From the NCBI RefSeq assembly GCF_009911595.1, contig NZ_QWKG01000014.1, positions 1 through 64,000 of the forward strand: 64,000 nucleotides of DNA, read 5' to 3'. The position numbers and the translations under genes are program-made. The notes beneath the pieces were generated by a model, which did not search any database, was not told where the DNA came from, and worked only from the letters and a program-made list of their open reading frames with translations. Positions within the stretch are counted from its first letter, which is position 1. Each line of letters starts with the position of its first letter. The stretch is from Colidextribacter sp. OB.20 (GTDB taxonomy: Bacteria > Bacillota > Clostridia > Oscillospirales > Oscillospiraceae). Positions 18,949 through 27,459 of this stretch are shown here, piece by piece.

Positions 18949-21900
18949 ATGAGGAGCAAGAAAAAACCGACGATATTCCGGATTTTCCTGGCCCCGCTGG
19001 TTGCCATTATGCTGGTTCAGAGCGCGGTAACTATGGGCACCCTGGTAATCCGCCGGACCGCGCAGACGCTGGAGGAATATTCCAGCGGCATGATGAGCCG
19101 TCTGGTGGAAAACCGCAGGGTAATTCTGGAAAATGATATGAATCAGCGCTGGTCCTCCATCCGGGACCAGGAGCCCGTCTTTACCGCGCTTCTGGCCGGC
19201 CGGCTGGCCGGAGAGGAGCTGACCCTGGAGGAGCTTCTGGACACCGGAGAGCAGAGGGCGGCTCTGCTGGAGCTGATGTTCCCAGAGTGCCTGGACCTGC
19301 TCAGCGGCAATTCCACCACGGGAATCTTTCTGATCCTGGCCGGGCCGAAGGGATGGGAGGCCGGGGAGCTGGACGGCTTCTTTATCCGGGACTCCGACCC
19401 CAACAGCAACCCCGCCAACCACACCGACCTGCTGCTGGAGCGGGGGGACAAACAGCTGTCCAGGGCCTGGAATATCCCGCTGGACACCAACTGGACCACC
19501 CATTTCTCCCTGGACAGCCAGGACAGCGCCGACCGCTACTTCTGCGCGCCCTGGAAGGCGGGCGGGGACTACCCAGACGCGGAGACTGAGGACCTGGGCT
19601 GCTGGTCGCCGCCCTTTTCCATGGAAAAGAATGGGGTTGACTCCTATGAGATGATTACCTATTCCATTCCCCTGCGGTATGAGGGGCGGGTGTATGGCGT
19701 TCTGGGCGTGGAGATCTCCTGCAAGAATCTGTACAGCTACTTTCCTGTGGCGGAGCTGAACAAGTCCCAGCAGTCCGGATATATGCTGGCTGTCCGGCGG
19801 GACAGCGGATATGTCCCGCTGACGGGCAAGGGCATTCTTTACAGTCTGGTCTGCGCGCAGGGGGAGGAGTTCCAGCTGGAGGAGACCGCTTACAGCGGCC
19901 TGCTCCGGGCGCAGGGGGGCTGGATGAACGGACAGGGGGTCTATGCCGTGGCCTCCCCGCTGAGGCTGTACAGCAACAACGTCCCCTATGACGACACCGA
20001 GTGGGTGCTGCTCGGCCTGAATACCGAGGAGGAGCTGTTCGGCATGAGCCGGCAGCTGTATGTGTGGGTGCTCCTCGCCGTTTTGATCGGACTGGGCTTT
20101 GGTGTCATCGGCATCTATCTGGCGGTGCGGCACCTGACCAAGCCAGTTCAGCGGCTGATGCTGTGCATCAGTCAGGGGAGCGTGGGGCTTCAGCAATTTA
20201 AGCCTGCGAATATTTTGGAGATTGACGCCCTCTATGATGTGGTGACCGAGCTGACCGAACGGCAGAAGGCGGCGGAGAATATCCTTCTGGAGGAGAAGGA
20301 GCGCTACCGGCTGGCGCTGGAGTCCTCCAAGGATGTGTTTTTCTCCTATGACCTTCAGACCAGGACGCTGGACTTGGTCAACCACCCCGCCATGAGCGGG
20401 CAGTGGCGCCTGGAACAAAAAGAGAACGGCTTTCTCAACCCCGAGTACATCTATGAGGCGGACCGGGCCAAAACGATGGACACCCTGAAGCGAGGGGAGG
20501 ACAGCCTGTTCGCCGAGTTCCGCCTGCGCTGGCCAGGGGAGACGGAATTTACCTGGGTGGCCCTGTCCGGCAAGGCGATCTATGATACCGACGGCAGGCG
20601 CTGGAAGCTGGTGGGCAGCATCCATAATATCCAGGAGCAGAAGGAGCGGGAGGCGGAGCAGCTGCGGAAAAACACCATCGACGGGGTGACCGGGCTGTAC
20701 GGTTTCCGTGCGGGAATCCAGCGGATCAAGGAGATGCGGGGCGCCCGGCCGGACGGTGTGATGGTCTGCCTGTTCCTCAGCCGGCTGAGGGAGATTAACG
20801 AGAAAAACGGCGTTGTATTCGGCGACATGATTCTGGAGGAGCTGGGCGGCCTGATCCAGCAGAAAAGCCGGGCGCTGGCGGGAGAGTCGGCGGCTATGCG
20901 TCTGAACCGGGACCGGTTTGTCCTGTGGCTGGAGGGGATGGACGAACAGCGGGCGGAGGCGTTCGCCCAGGACCTGCTGAGCGACTGCAAAAGGCGCTTC
21001 CCCGAGGAGACCTTCCGGGTTGAGCTGTGGGCCGGGCTGGCCCGGGGAGATCAGTCCCAAAGCACCGAGGAGCTGATTCGCATGACCCATCTGGCCTGTG
21101 CCCCCGATGCCGAGGAGGCACATCGCTGCCGCTTCTGCGGAAAGGGGATTGAGACGTCCGCTCTGCCCGCCCTGAAGGGCAAAGAGATCAATTCTCTGGG
21201 CTATGGCAGAGACATCGGGCTGGTGTCCGTGGCGCTGAACCTGTTCGGGAAGGGTGCGGACTTCCCGGCCCAGATGGAGCTGATGGTTCGCAAAATCGGC
21301 CGGTTCTACGAGGCCGACGGGGTGCTGGTGCCGCTGCTGCGGGCGGATTTTAATTCCAGCTATCTGAACTGCCAGTGGCGCCGGGACAGCCAGGACGCCG
21401 GAGAGAGCGTGCGCAAGTATGAGGATGAGGACAAGGCCGACTTTTATGCCTGGCTGGACCAGGAGGAGGTGCGGTACTTCTCCGCCGAGGACAGCGGGCA
21501 GCGGGTGATTCAGTGCTTCCTGGGGGTCCGGCCGGGGGAGGAGGGCGTTGTGCTGCCGATGTATGACAGCGGGAGCTATATGGGCAGCGTCTGCATTCTG
21601 GGCCTCTCCCAGGAGCTTCTGAACGACCCGGAGGAGTATCAAAATCTGGCGGAGCTGGGCAGCGTGATTCAGGGACAGGTGAACCAGCAGCAGCATGATA
21701 TTGCCAGCCGGGCCAAGTCGGAGTTCCTTTCACGCATGAGCCACGAGATCCGCACCCCGATGAACGGCATTATCGGCATGACTGCCATTGCCCTGCAAAA
21801 GGGACAGGGGCAGGAGCGCATCATCGACTGCCTGCAAAAGATACAGTCGTCGTCGAGCTACCTGCTTGGGCTGATTAACGACATTCTGGATATGTCCAAG

Positions 21901-22845
21901 ATCGAAAGCGGCAAAATGAAGCTGGAGCCTGTCAATTTCCACATGGAAGAGGTGCTGGACACCATTATGGAGCTGATTGCTCCGCAGACGTCCGGCAAGG
22001 GTATCCGGCTGGAAACTGAGATTAGTCTGGACCACAGCTGGTTTGTGGCCGACCGGATGCGGATCAGCCAAGTGCTGATTAACCTGCTTGGCAATGCGGT
22101 GAAGTTTACCCCGGAGGGGGGAACGATTACACTGACCGTTCATGAGGTGGACGCGGGCGGGGAGAATGCCCTGGTCTATTTTGCGGTGCGGGATACCGGA
22201 GTGGGCATCGCTAAGGAGGATCAGGACCGGGTGTTCCGCTCCTTCGAGCAGGCCTCCGGCACCAACCCCGCCAAACAGCAGGGCACCGGCCTGGGCCTGT
22301 CCATCAGCAGCCGCCTGGTACGAATGATGGGCAGCAGCATCCATCTGGATAGCGAGCCGGGCAGGGGCAGCACCTTCAGCTTCTCCATCCCTCTGGCCCT
22401 GGGTGAGGGCGTGGAGCAAGAGGAGGAGCGGACAGTTGTGTCCTTCGAGGGCTTCCGGGTGCTGGTGGTGGAGGACAACGAGCTCAACGCCGAGATTGCC
22501 CAATGCCTGTTGGAGGAGCGGGGGTTTCAGGTGGACTGCGTCTATGACGGGGCCCAGGCGGTAGAGCGGATCAGATCCACCCAGCCGGGTACCTATGATG
22601 TAATTCTAATGGATATCATGATGCCGGTGATGGACGGCCTGGATGCCGCCCGGACGATCCGGGCTATGGATCGGAAGGATTGCAGGACGATTCCGATTAT
22701 CGCGATGTCGGCCAACGCGTTTGACGATGACCTGAAAAAATCTGTGGAGTGCGGAATGAATGGACACCTGTCCAAGCCGGTGGATGTGGATAAGCTTTAT
22801 AAGACGCTGGATCAGGTGATTCGCGCTGAAAAAGGCGGTACTTGA
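18949..22845 (+). CDS. Hybrid sensor histidine kinase with PAS, degenerate GGDEF, HisKA, HATPase and receiver domains
   Basis: 1298 residues. TM1 about 9-32, large extracellular domain 33-365 (Cache-like, RYEGRVYGVLGVEIS), TM2 about 369-392, coiled linker, PAS about 440-565, GGDEF-like domain about 570-720 in which the signature is LNRDRF, so cyclase activity is very unlikely, a GAF-like segment 740-905, HisKA with SRMSHEIRTPMNG (His about 931), HATPase (NLLGNAVKFT, GTGLGLSIS), and a C-terminal receiver (Asp about 1222 in LMDIMMPVMDG, Lys in LSKPVD). No Hpt domain, so the phosphate must pass to a separate Hpt protein. Starts 2 bases after the binding-protein gene. Confidence 0.92.
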   Translation: MRSKKKPTIFRIFLAPLVAIMLVQSAVTMGTLVIRRTAQTLEEYSSGMMSRLVENRRVILENDMNQRWSSIRDQEPVFTALLAGRLAGEELTLEELLDTGEQRAALLELMFPECLDLLSGNSTTGIFLILAGPKGWEAGELDGFFIRDSDPNSNPANHTDLLLERGDKQLSRAWNIPLDTNWTTHFSLDSQDSADRYFCAPWKAGGDYPDAETEDLGCWSPPFSMEKNGVDSYEMITYSIPLRYEGRVYGVLGVEISCKNLYSYFPVAELNKSQQSGYMLAVRRDSGYVPLTGKGILYSLVCAQGEEFQLEETAYSGLLRAQGGWMNGQGVYAVASPLRLYSNNVPYDDTEWVLLGLNTEEELFGMSRQLYVWVLLAVLIGLGFGVIGIYLAVRHLTKPVQRLMLCISQGSVGLQQFKPANILEIDALYDVVTELTERQKAAENILLEEKERYRLALESSKDVFFSYDLQTRTLDLVNHPAMSGQWRLEQKENGFLNPEYIYEADRAKTMDTLKRGEDSLFAEFRLRWPGETEFTWVALSGKAIYDTDGRRWKLVGSIHNIQEQKEREAEQLRKNTIDGVTGLYGFRAGIQRIKEMRGARPDGVMVCLFLSRLREINEKNGVVFGDMILEELGGLIQQKSRALAGESAAMRLNRDRFVLWLEGMDEQRAEAFAQDLLSDCKRRFPEETFRVELWAGLARGDQSQSTEELIRMTHLACAPDAEEAHRCRFCGKGIETSALPALKGKEINSLGYGRDIGLVSVALNLFGKGADFPAQMELMVRKIGRFYEADGVLVPLLRADFNSSYLNCQWRRDSQDAGESVRKYEDEDKADFYAWLDQEEVRYFSAEDSGQRVIQCFLGVRPGEEGVVLPMYDSGSYMGSVCILGLSQELLNDPEEYQNLAELGSVIQGQVNQQQHDIASRAKSEFLSRMSHEIRTPMNGIIGMTAIALQKGQGQERIIDCLQKIQSSSSYLLGLINDILDMSKIESGKMKLEPVNFHMEEVLDTIMELIAPQTSGKGIRLETEISLDHSWFVADRMRISQVLINLLGNAVKFTPEGGTITLTVHEVDAGGENALVYFAVRDTGVGIAKEDQDRVFRSFEQASGTNPAKQQGTGLGLSISSRLVRMMGSSIHLDSEPGRGSTFSFSIPLALGEGVEQEEERTVVSFEGFRVLVVEDNELNAEIAQCLLEERGFQVDCVYDGAQAVERIRSTQPGTYDVILMDIMMPVMDGLDAARTIRAMDRKDCRTIPIIAMSANAFDDDLKKSVECGMNGHLSKPVDVDKLYKTLDQVIRAEKGGT

Positions 22846-22885
22846 AGGACAGGTGCGCCGGACAGGCGATAGTCAAATGAAACAG

Positions 22886-22910
22886 AGCTGGCCGGCGCCG
22901 CCGGCCAGCT
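22886..22910. other. Perfect GC-rich hairpin after the hybrid kinase gene
   Basis: 11-bp stem AGCTGGCCGGC / GCCGGCCAGCT around GCC with no T run. It may stabilise the 3' end of the transcript. Confidence 0.5.
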
Positions 22911-22957
22911 TCCGCATGGAGAGGAAGACGGAGAAGAGCCAGTTTTTTTGACAGGAC

Positions 22958-22996
22958 AAGGCGGCTGGTTTGAAACCAGCCGCCTTGCTGCTTTTA
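22958..22996. terminator. Terminator between convergent genes
   Basis: 15-bp perfect inverted repeat CAAGGCGGCTGGTTT / AAACCAGCCGCCTTG with a 1-base centre, followed by CTGCTTTT on the plus strand. Serves the hybrid kinase gene and possibly the Spo0A-domain gene coming the other way. Confidence 0.75.
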
Positions 22997-22998
22997 CC

Positions 22999-23397
22999 TT
23001 ATCCGACTTGGATGGGAGGAGATGGCTCTTTGTATCGTTTATGGCTCTCTGCCTCGACAGGCTCAGTCCACACCGCAGCGGCCAATATAGAAAGCAGCTG
23101 GGCGTTTCTTGGCTTTTGCGTCAGCGGTCCGTGAGCGAGCTCTTCCAATAGAGGGCGGTTTTTCTCCCAGATGATGTTATCAACTGTCCGGATATTTCGT
23201 TCCACCGCCTTCCAGTTTGTATTATACTGCTTGGCTACTTCTGGATACAGCCACTTGGTCACCAGCAGAAGCCGGTCCGGCTGCTCTACACACAGTGACA
23301 CCGCATAGGCGGTATGGAAAAAACCAGTGTAATTCGCGGTTACACCGAGACGGTAGAGCAAATCATGTATATCTGTCATAGAGACGCTGTGATCCAT
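22999..23397 (-). CDS. Stand-alone Spo0A C-terminal DNA-binding domain protein
   Basis: 132 residues from ATG 23397 (GAGGTG 6 bases upstream; the earlier GTG lies in that site). Residues 7-110 match the Spo0A effector fold: LLYRLGVTANYTGF, then LYPEVAKQYNTNWKAVERNIR, the recognition-helix region, and NIIWEKNRPLL. No receiver domain is present, and full-length Spo0A is about 260 residues. It could bind 0A-box-like DNA without phosphorylation control. An XRE-type gene 66 bases away on the same strand may be co-transcribed. Confidence 0.8.
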   Translation of the reverse strand: MDHSVSMTDIHDLLYRLGVTANYTGFFHTAYAVSLCVEQPDRLLLVTKWLYPEVAKQYNTNWKAVERNIRTVDNIIWEKNRPLLEELAHGPLTQKPRNAQLLSILAAAVWTEPVEAESHKRYKEPSPPIQVG

Positions 23398-23462
23398 GAT
23401 ATCCACCTCAAAAGTTTTTGATTCCGGGTTCGCTGTTCAGGGACAGAGCCGGTGAACCCTGC

Positions 23463-23858
23463 TCAAGGGTCAATGGTCTCTATCTGCGTCCCGGCCTCCA
23501 GCTCACAGTTTTTGATTTCAGTTTCCTCCCATAACTCAATCATCTGCCGGAGCAGCCTGACAAATTGTCTCTTTTTGTACTGCGGCAGATACGAGACTTT
23601 TTGGACCGATTCCAGAAACAAAAGCAGTACATCAATTTGATTTGGCTCGAGTACCCCGGACATAAGGGCGATGGGGTCGAGGTTCAGCTTACTGGCTATG
23701 TGTTCGACCATCAAAATTGTAGGATTTCCTTGACCATGAAAATATTCCTGAAGAGTTGAACAGGAAATGCCCAGTTCCTCAGAAAAATCTACCAAAGAGA
23801 TATTTCTCCTTTCCTTAATGATTCGCATCGCATCGGCTAAATTCTGTTGGATTCCCAT
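23463..23858 (-). CDS. XRE-family helix-turn-helix regulator
   Basis: 131 residues from ATG 23858, chosen for AAGGAGGTC 8 bases upstream. HTH_3 domain at residues 6-62 (ADAMRIIKERRNISLVDFSE, then LGISCSTLQEYFHGQGNP). The C-terminal half is helical with no known domain. The upstream DNA holds a 9-bp inverted repeat that may be its operator. Confidence 0.8.
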   Translation of the reverse strand: MGIQQNLADAMRIIKERRNISLVDFSEELGISCSTLQEYFHGQGNPTILMVEHIASKLNLDPIALMSGVLEPNQIDVLLLFLESVQKVSYLPQYKKRQFVRLLRQMIELWEETEIKNCELEAGTQIETIDP

Positions 23859-23902
23859 GCTGACGACCTCCTTCAACAAAATTATACAAAGGAGGGAGGC
23901 GT

Positions 23903-24043
23903 ATGAGAATACCGATATATCATGAAAACCGAGTATTATATCGGTATGAAGTTCAGTTTCGGAAATATCGCCGGAAAACCATATTTGCGGTTTTGATATG
24001 CCCTTCTGCTGACATTGGGTGGGACCGATTCTCGGATTCATAA
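23903..24043 (+). CDS. Possible small ORF overlapping an inverted repeat
   Basis: 46 codons starting ATG after a very good GGAGGGAGG site; the product is basic (RKYRRKTIF) with no known family. The first codons contain the arms ACCGATATA (23911) and TATATCGGT (23937), 53-87 bases upstream of the divergent XRE gene, so this DNA may be a regulatory region. The rest of the 430-base gap (23859-24288) holds only the terminator at 24174. Confidence 0.25.
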   Translation: MRIPIYHENRVLYRYEVQFRKYRRKTIFAVLICPSADIGWDRFSDS

Positions 24044-24173
24044 AGTATGAAAATAAACCCATCAACCTCCCATTCCTCTGCACAATGAATATGTATGGCA
24101 GATGGATTTTTGCCTCAGCTGGGCAGCAAGTTTTAAGGGCCGTTAAATGCTGATATTTTATAACAGGCATGAC

Positions 24174-24217
24174 AAAAAGCCCTCACCTTAGATTAATTCT
24201 TTCGGTGAGGGCTTTTA
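24174..24217. terminator. Terminator downstream of the membrane-protein gene
   Basis: 13-bp stem AAAAGCCCTCACC / GGTGAGGGCTTTT with a 16-base loop; T runs on both strands. Confidence 0.85.
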
Positions 24218-24288
24218 TTTGTTTGATATATGCTTTACCGGCCTGTTACATAGACAGCCTTCGGTCTGGTATCACTTCCACCATCAGC

Positions 24289-24948
24289 TTATGCATAGAT
24301 TGTCACAGCCGCCCTGTACTCCGCTCCGGCCTCGCTGTCACTATACATGGTGTTGATGCTGATACGGACGCTGCTGAGGCGCATCCCGGGGTTATCTTCA
24401 TCCCGGCTGTTAATTAAAGCCCGGTGGGAGACGGGTTTCTCATATTCTTCTGGGATGTCCAGGGCAGCGGTATATGCAGTTTTGGAGGGATTACTAGGCG
24501 TGTGATCGCTTGAAAGGGAACCAAAGCCAAATACACTGTCTGTCCAATGCGCTATTGCGCCGAGCACATTGATACCGGCCGCCTGTGAAATAGCCATGCT
24601 GCCAAGCAGACAAGCGGAGATGAGAGCCGCGACAAGGAAGGTACGAAATAGTTTGCGTCCTCGTTTCGGGTATCTGCTCCGGGGCTCCTCGGCAGCTAGG
24701 GGCTGGAGCCGCGTTAAAAAATCGCTATAAGAAGCTTTGGTGTTTAAATCATCCGGCACGGGTATTTTGCCATCTAATGCCTCCAAATAAGCATCAATGA
24801 CAGCGGGATCGTATGTCTCCTCTGTCATAGCGTCCACAGCCTGCTCCATGGCGTCAGCTAACTCAGAAGCAGACATGGAATCAAGTCTTTCAGGGGATAC
24901 GTTCAGACATGCCGGCTGATTTGGAGGACTATTTAAATCATGTCCCAT
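24289..24948 (-). CDS. Single-pass membrane protein next to an ECF sigma factor, probable anti-sigma-like partner
   Basis: 219 residues. Cytoplasmic N-terminal part (1-96) with two acidic helices (MSASELADAMEQAVDAMTEE), a transmembrane helix at about 98-120, and an extracellular C-terminal domain of about 95 residues. It follows an ECF sigma gene by 114 bases on the same strand, the classical place of an anti-sigma factor. No ZAS (HxxxCxxC) motif is present. Similar proteins beside sigma genes are frequent in Oscillospiraceae, but function is inferred from position only. Confidence 0.6.
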   Translation of the reverse strand: MGHDLNSPPNQPACLNVSPERLDSMSASELADAMEQAVDAMTEETYDPAVIDAYLEALDGKIPVPDDLNTKASYSDFLTRLQPLAAEEPRSRYPKRGRKLFRTFLVAALISACLLGSMAISQAAGINVLGAIAHWTDSVFGFGSLSSDHTPSNPSKTAYTAALDIPEEYEKPVSHRALINSRDEDNPGMRLSSVRISINTMYSDSEAGAEYRAAVTIYA

Positions 24949-25062
24949 GTTGGCCCCCTTTCTTTTCCCTGTGTAAAGGATATGTCATGAAGTAATTGTT
25001 TTGCTGCGGTAATTTGCATTTTTGAGCAGAGATATGGAAAAAGATTGACTGGAATTTGCAAA

Positions 25063-25545
25063 TCAATCTGTGAAAACCTCCACAAAATCTTTGCAATGAG
25101 CGATAGCTCGGGAAACCCTGCTTCGGCAGCCCGCCTCTGAGATGCCCAGCCGGTCGGCGATATCCTTATACTCCAGCTGTTGCTCATAGCGCCAAATCAG
25201 AATTTCCCGCTCCTCTTTAGACAGCTGCTTAGGCAGCAGAAGATCCAGGGGAGTATCGTGCTCGCTTCCCATGGTGTTGGCAATGGATTCTATGGAAACT
25301 ACCGGATGGTTTTGGATTCGTCTCTGCTCATTAAGGGCCAGATTTCTCAAGGTCTTCATCAGCCAGCCCTCCGGATTTGGGTGGTTATAGAGCTTGGTCT
25401 GATGATACAGCGCCAGGAGAAAGGTTTCATGCATCAAATCCTGAGCGTCGGCCCTGGTGCCAAGCATACGGTAAGAGAATTTGAGCATCTTTTCGTAATT
25501 GTTTTCGTAGAGTGTTTGAAGAAATGTGTCATAACGCGCCGTCAT
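25063..25545 (-). CDS. ECF-type RNA polymerase sigma factor
   Basis: 160 residues from ATG 25545 (AGAGGAAG about 10 bases upstream). Sigma region 2 covers 8-75 (MLKFSYRMLGTRADAQDLMH, PEGWLMKTLRNLALNEQRR) and region 4 covers 100-155 with the HTH YKDIADRLGISEAGCRSRVS. Region 3 is absent, as in all ECF sigmas. It is the last clearly chromosomal gene before the prophage integrase. Confidence 0.88.
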   Translation of the reverse strand: MTARYDTFLQTLYENNYEKMLKFSYRMLGTRADAQDLMHETFLLALYHQTKLYNHPNPEGWLMKTLRNLALNEQRRIQNHPVVSIESIANTMGSEHDTPLDLLLPKQLSKEEREILIWRYEQQLEYKDIADRLGISEAGCRSRVSRAIAHCKDFVEVFTD

Positions 25546-25750
25546 AGCCCGCACTTCCTCTCTATCTTTGTAAAAGGGGCCCTCCTCACATCAGGGTCCG
25601 CAGACTGGCAAATTCTGCGCAGCTGCCAATATGACGTATTTCCCACCGGTTCCCAAACAAGTAAAATTATTATACCATACTTTTTTGAATAGAAAAAGCC
25701 CCAGTATGATTTTTGTACAAATTATAGTATTCTTTTCCGGACAGTAAATC

Positions 25751-25779
25751 TTGTCATTGCTCTGTGGATATGGTACAAT
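25751..25779 (+). promoter_or_regulatory. Plus-strand promoter facing the integrase terminator
   Basis: TTGTCA (25751-25756), 17-base spacer, TACAAT (25774-25779). Transcription would start at the foot of the hairpin at 25788 and run antisense to the integrase. It may be a chromosomal promoter cut from its gene by the prophage. The remaining bases 25546-25750 show only AT-rich upstream sequence of the sigma gene. Confidence 0.4.
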
Positions 25780-25787
25780 AACCACAC

Positions 25788-25855
25788 AAAAGCCGGAACC
25801 CTTGATTTTTCAGGGGTTCCGGCTTTTCTTGTTACTAACGTGTTACAAGTTCAGT
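25788..25855 (-). terminator. Integrase terminator carrying a repeated phage intergenic element
   Basis: 14-bp stem AAAAGCCGGAACCC / GGGTTCCGGCTTTT with T runs on both strands. On the minus strand it is preceded by AACACGTTAGTAACAAG, so the whole resembles the element at 46697 (AACACGTTAGTAACAAAAGC) and more weakly 45373. Confidence 0.85.
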
Positions 25856-26885
25856 GTTCAAAGGCGGTTTTGCGCTGAACCAATTCAACGGCGGCTTGCA
25901 GTTCCTTCAGGGTTTTGTGATTGTAAACCCGGTTGCCCGTGTCCTTGGAAACGTGGCCCATGATCATATCAATACACTTCCGGTTTGCCCCGGCGCTGTC
26001 CAGCAGACTTTCAAAGGTGTGGCGGCAAGAATGGGGTGTTCCGGGGATGCTGAAGCGTTCAGTCAAGTCCTTCCAAATCACCCGGTATTGGGATTCTGAA
26101 CACCGGTGGCCGTCATACTGAATGAGGTATTCCCCGCCTTCCGCCATTCGGGTTTCCACCATGGGCCGGATCAGGGAGTGGATTGGAACTACCCTGTTCT
26201 TCCCGGCCTTGGTTTTCGTCCCGCCCTTCATCGTCCCGGCCTGAAGATCAACGTCCGCCGTTTTCAGGCCCAGCAATTCAGAAATCCGCCACCCGGAATA
26301 AATGAAGATCAGCACCGTGTCAACCCACGGTTCCCCGGCGTTGGCCCAAAGCCGTTCAATTACTTCATCACTGAACCTGTCCCGTGTGGTGGGTGGCACC
26401 GGATCAGAAGTCAGAAGTTCAGAATAGCACCGGCTGACCACATCCATTTCCAAGGCGAACCGGTCAAGGTGCCCCCAAAGGTTCTTTATGGCCGCTTGCG
26501 TGGAATAGCCCTTCCCACACCCGTCAATGGTTTCTTGCATTTGGAAAGCCTTGATCTGTTTATAGGGCTTGTTCACTAATGCTGAACAGTGTTTGAACGC
26601 TGAACAAAGGGAAGCCCGGTTGGATTCGCCCAGCTTTGGAGCCTTCTTTTCTTTCCAAAGGTTGAACAATTCCTGAAGGGTGACTTTGGCCCGGTCAACG
26701 TCCCACGGATCACGGTTGAATTGGGCCAAAAGTTCCAGCCCTTCTTCCCTGGTGGTGGCATACCCGATAATTTCAATAATGGGGTGGTGTTTGTCATTGA
26801 AACCCACGGTTTTCTTGACGATGTACGGGCGGCGGCGCTTCCCGGACAACCGGGCAACGGTGCCATACCCATTGGGCAAACGCAT
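25851..26885 (-). CDS. int: Tyrosine-type site-specific integrase
   Basis: 344 residues. N-terminal AP2-like/arm-binding part 1-60, SAM-like core-binding domain 65-165, catalytic domain 175-335. Catalytic residues visible: Arg in YSGWRISELLGL, Lys in the beta-hairpin (TKTKAGKNR), HSCRH, the second His in MGHVSKD, and the Tyr nucleophile in NRVYNHKTL. It integrates and excises the prophage. The site AGGTGA lies 6 bases before ATG. It is transcribed leftwards and ends at a strong hairpin. Confidence 0.95.
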   Translation of the reverse strand: MRLPNGYGTVARLSGKRRRPYIVKKTVGFNDKHHPIIEIIGYATTREEGLELLAQFNRDPWDVDRAKVTLQELFNLWKEKKAPKLGESNRASLCSAFKHCSALVNKPYKQIKAFQMQETIDGCGKGYSTQAAIKNLWGHLDRFALEMDVVSRCYSELLTSDPVPPTTRDRFSDEVIERLWANAGEPWVDTVLIFIYSGWRISELLGLKTADVDLQAGTMKGGTKTKAGKNRVVPIHSLIRPMVETRMAEGGEYLIQYDGHRCSESQYRVIWKDLTERFSIPGTPHSCRHTFESLLDSAGANRKCIDMIMGHVSKDTGNRVYNHKTLKELQAAVELVQRKTAFEH

Positions 26886-26938
26886 TTTATCACCTGTCCT
26901 TTCAAAAATGGTTGCAGAACCCCAAGGGCAAGTGATAT

Positions 26939-26962
26939 AATAGGCTTGTTCGGGGGCCTATT
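26939..26962 (-). other. Hairpin in the integrase leader
   Basis: 7-bp stem AATAGGC / GCCTATT with a 10-base loop, flanked by two copies of GGACAGGTGAT, one of which contains the integrase ribosome site. Could control integrase translation. Confidence 0.35.
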
Positions 26963-26988
26963 TGGATCACCTGTCCAAAGGTTTCCTT

Positions 26989-27035
26989 GCCGTCCTTGGT
27001 GTTACCAGCACCAGGGGCGGCGCTTTTTTTTTTTT
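26989..27035 (+). terminator. Very strong plus-strand terminator
   Basis: 13-bp stem GCCGTCCTTGGTG / CACCAGGGGCGGC with a 7-base loop, followed by GC and twelve T. It is oriented against the local genes, so it would stop antisense transcription entering from the integrase end, for example late transcription in the circular phage. Confidence 0.85.
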
Positions 27036-27042
27036 GCCTATT

Positions 27043-27441
27043 TTACAGGGTGTAGGATTGCGGGGTGCTTTGTTCAAAAGCTGTTTTCAATTCATCCTTC
27101 ACGGCGTTCAATTTTTGCCCAGGCAACACCCAAAACGAAACCCGTTTAGGTTCGGATTCGCCGGTGTAGTGAATGAGAATATACCACTTTTCGGTCCCTG
27201 TTTTTGATGTTGAAACCGGTTCATTGTGATATTTCAGCATATAATCTTTTTCAGGCATAACTTCATAATTCAGAAGTTTTGAATATGGAATAGTTGCGGT
27301 TAAAGTTGAATTTGCTTTGAAGAAAACCACACCGGCTTCAGAATGGTTCAAATAGGCTGGAAGGTTTTGATCAAAACCGGGCAACCCTTCATAGGGCATA
27401 ACTGGAAGGCCGGGAAAGTCTGATTTCTTTTTCCCAAACAT
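27043..27441 (-). CDS. Hypothetical phage protein of the lysogeny region
   Basis: 132 residues, soluble, beta-rich in the middle (TLTATIPYSKLLNYEVM, EKWYILIHYTGES). AAAGGGG lies 8 bases before ATG. No known family; the mixed strands and C-terminal helix recall PH/GRAM-like folds, but this is a guess. It lies between the integrase and the iteron element. Confidence 0.6.
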   Translation of the reverse strand: MFGKKKSDFPGLPVMPYEGLPGFDQNLPAYLNHSEAGVVFFKANSTLTATIPYSKLLNYEVMPEKDYMLKYHNEPVSTSKTGTEKWYILIHYTGESEPKRVSFWVLPGQKLNAVKDELKTAFEQSTPQSYTL

Positions 27442-27459
27442 AATTTGACCCCTTTCTAA

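Noticed and set aside
18865-21696. A 943-codon minus-strand frame opposite the hybrid kinase
   Set aside because: Shadow of the kinase frame. The plus-strand protein has a full set of kinase motifs, the other has none.
24933-25187. 84-codon frame overlapping the ECF sigma gene
   Set aside because: Out-of-frame with the sigma gene and the membrane-protein gene and without its own ribosome site.
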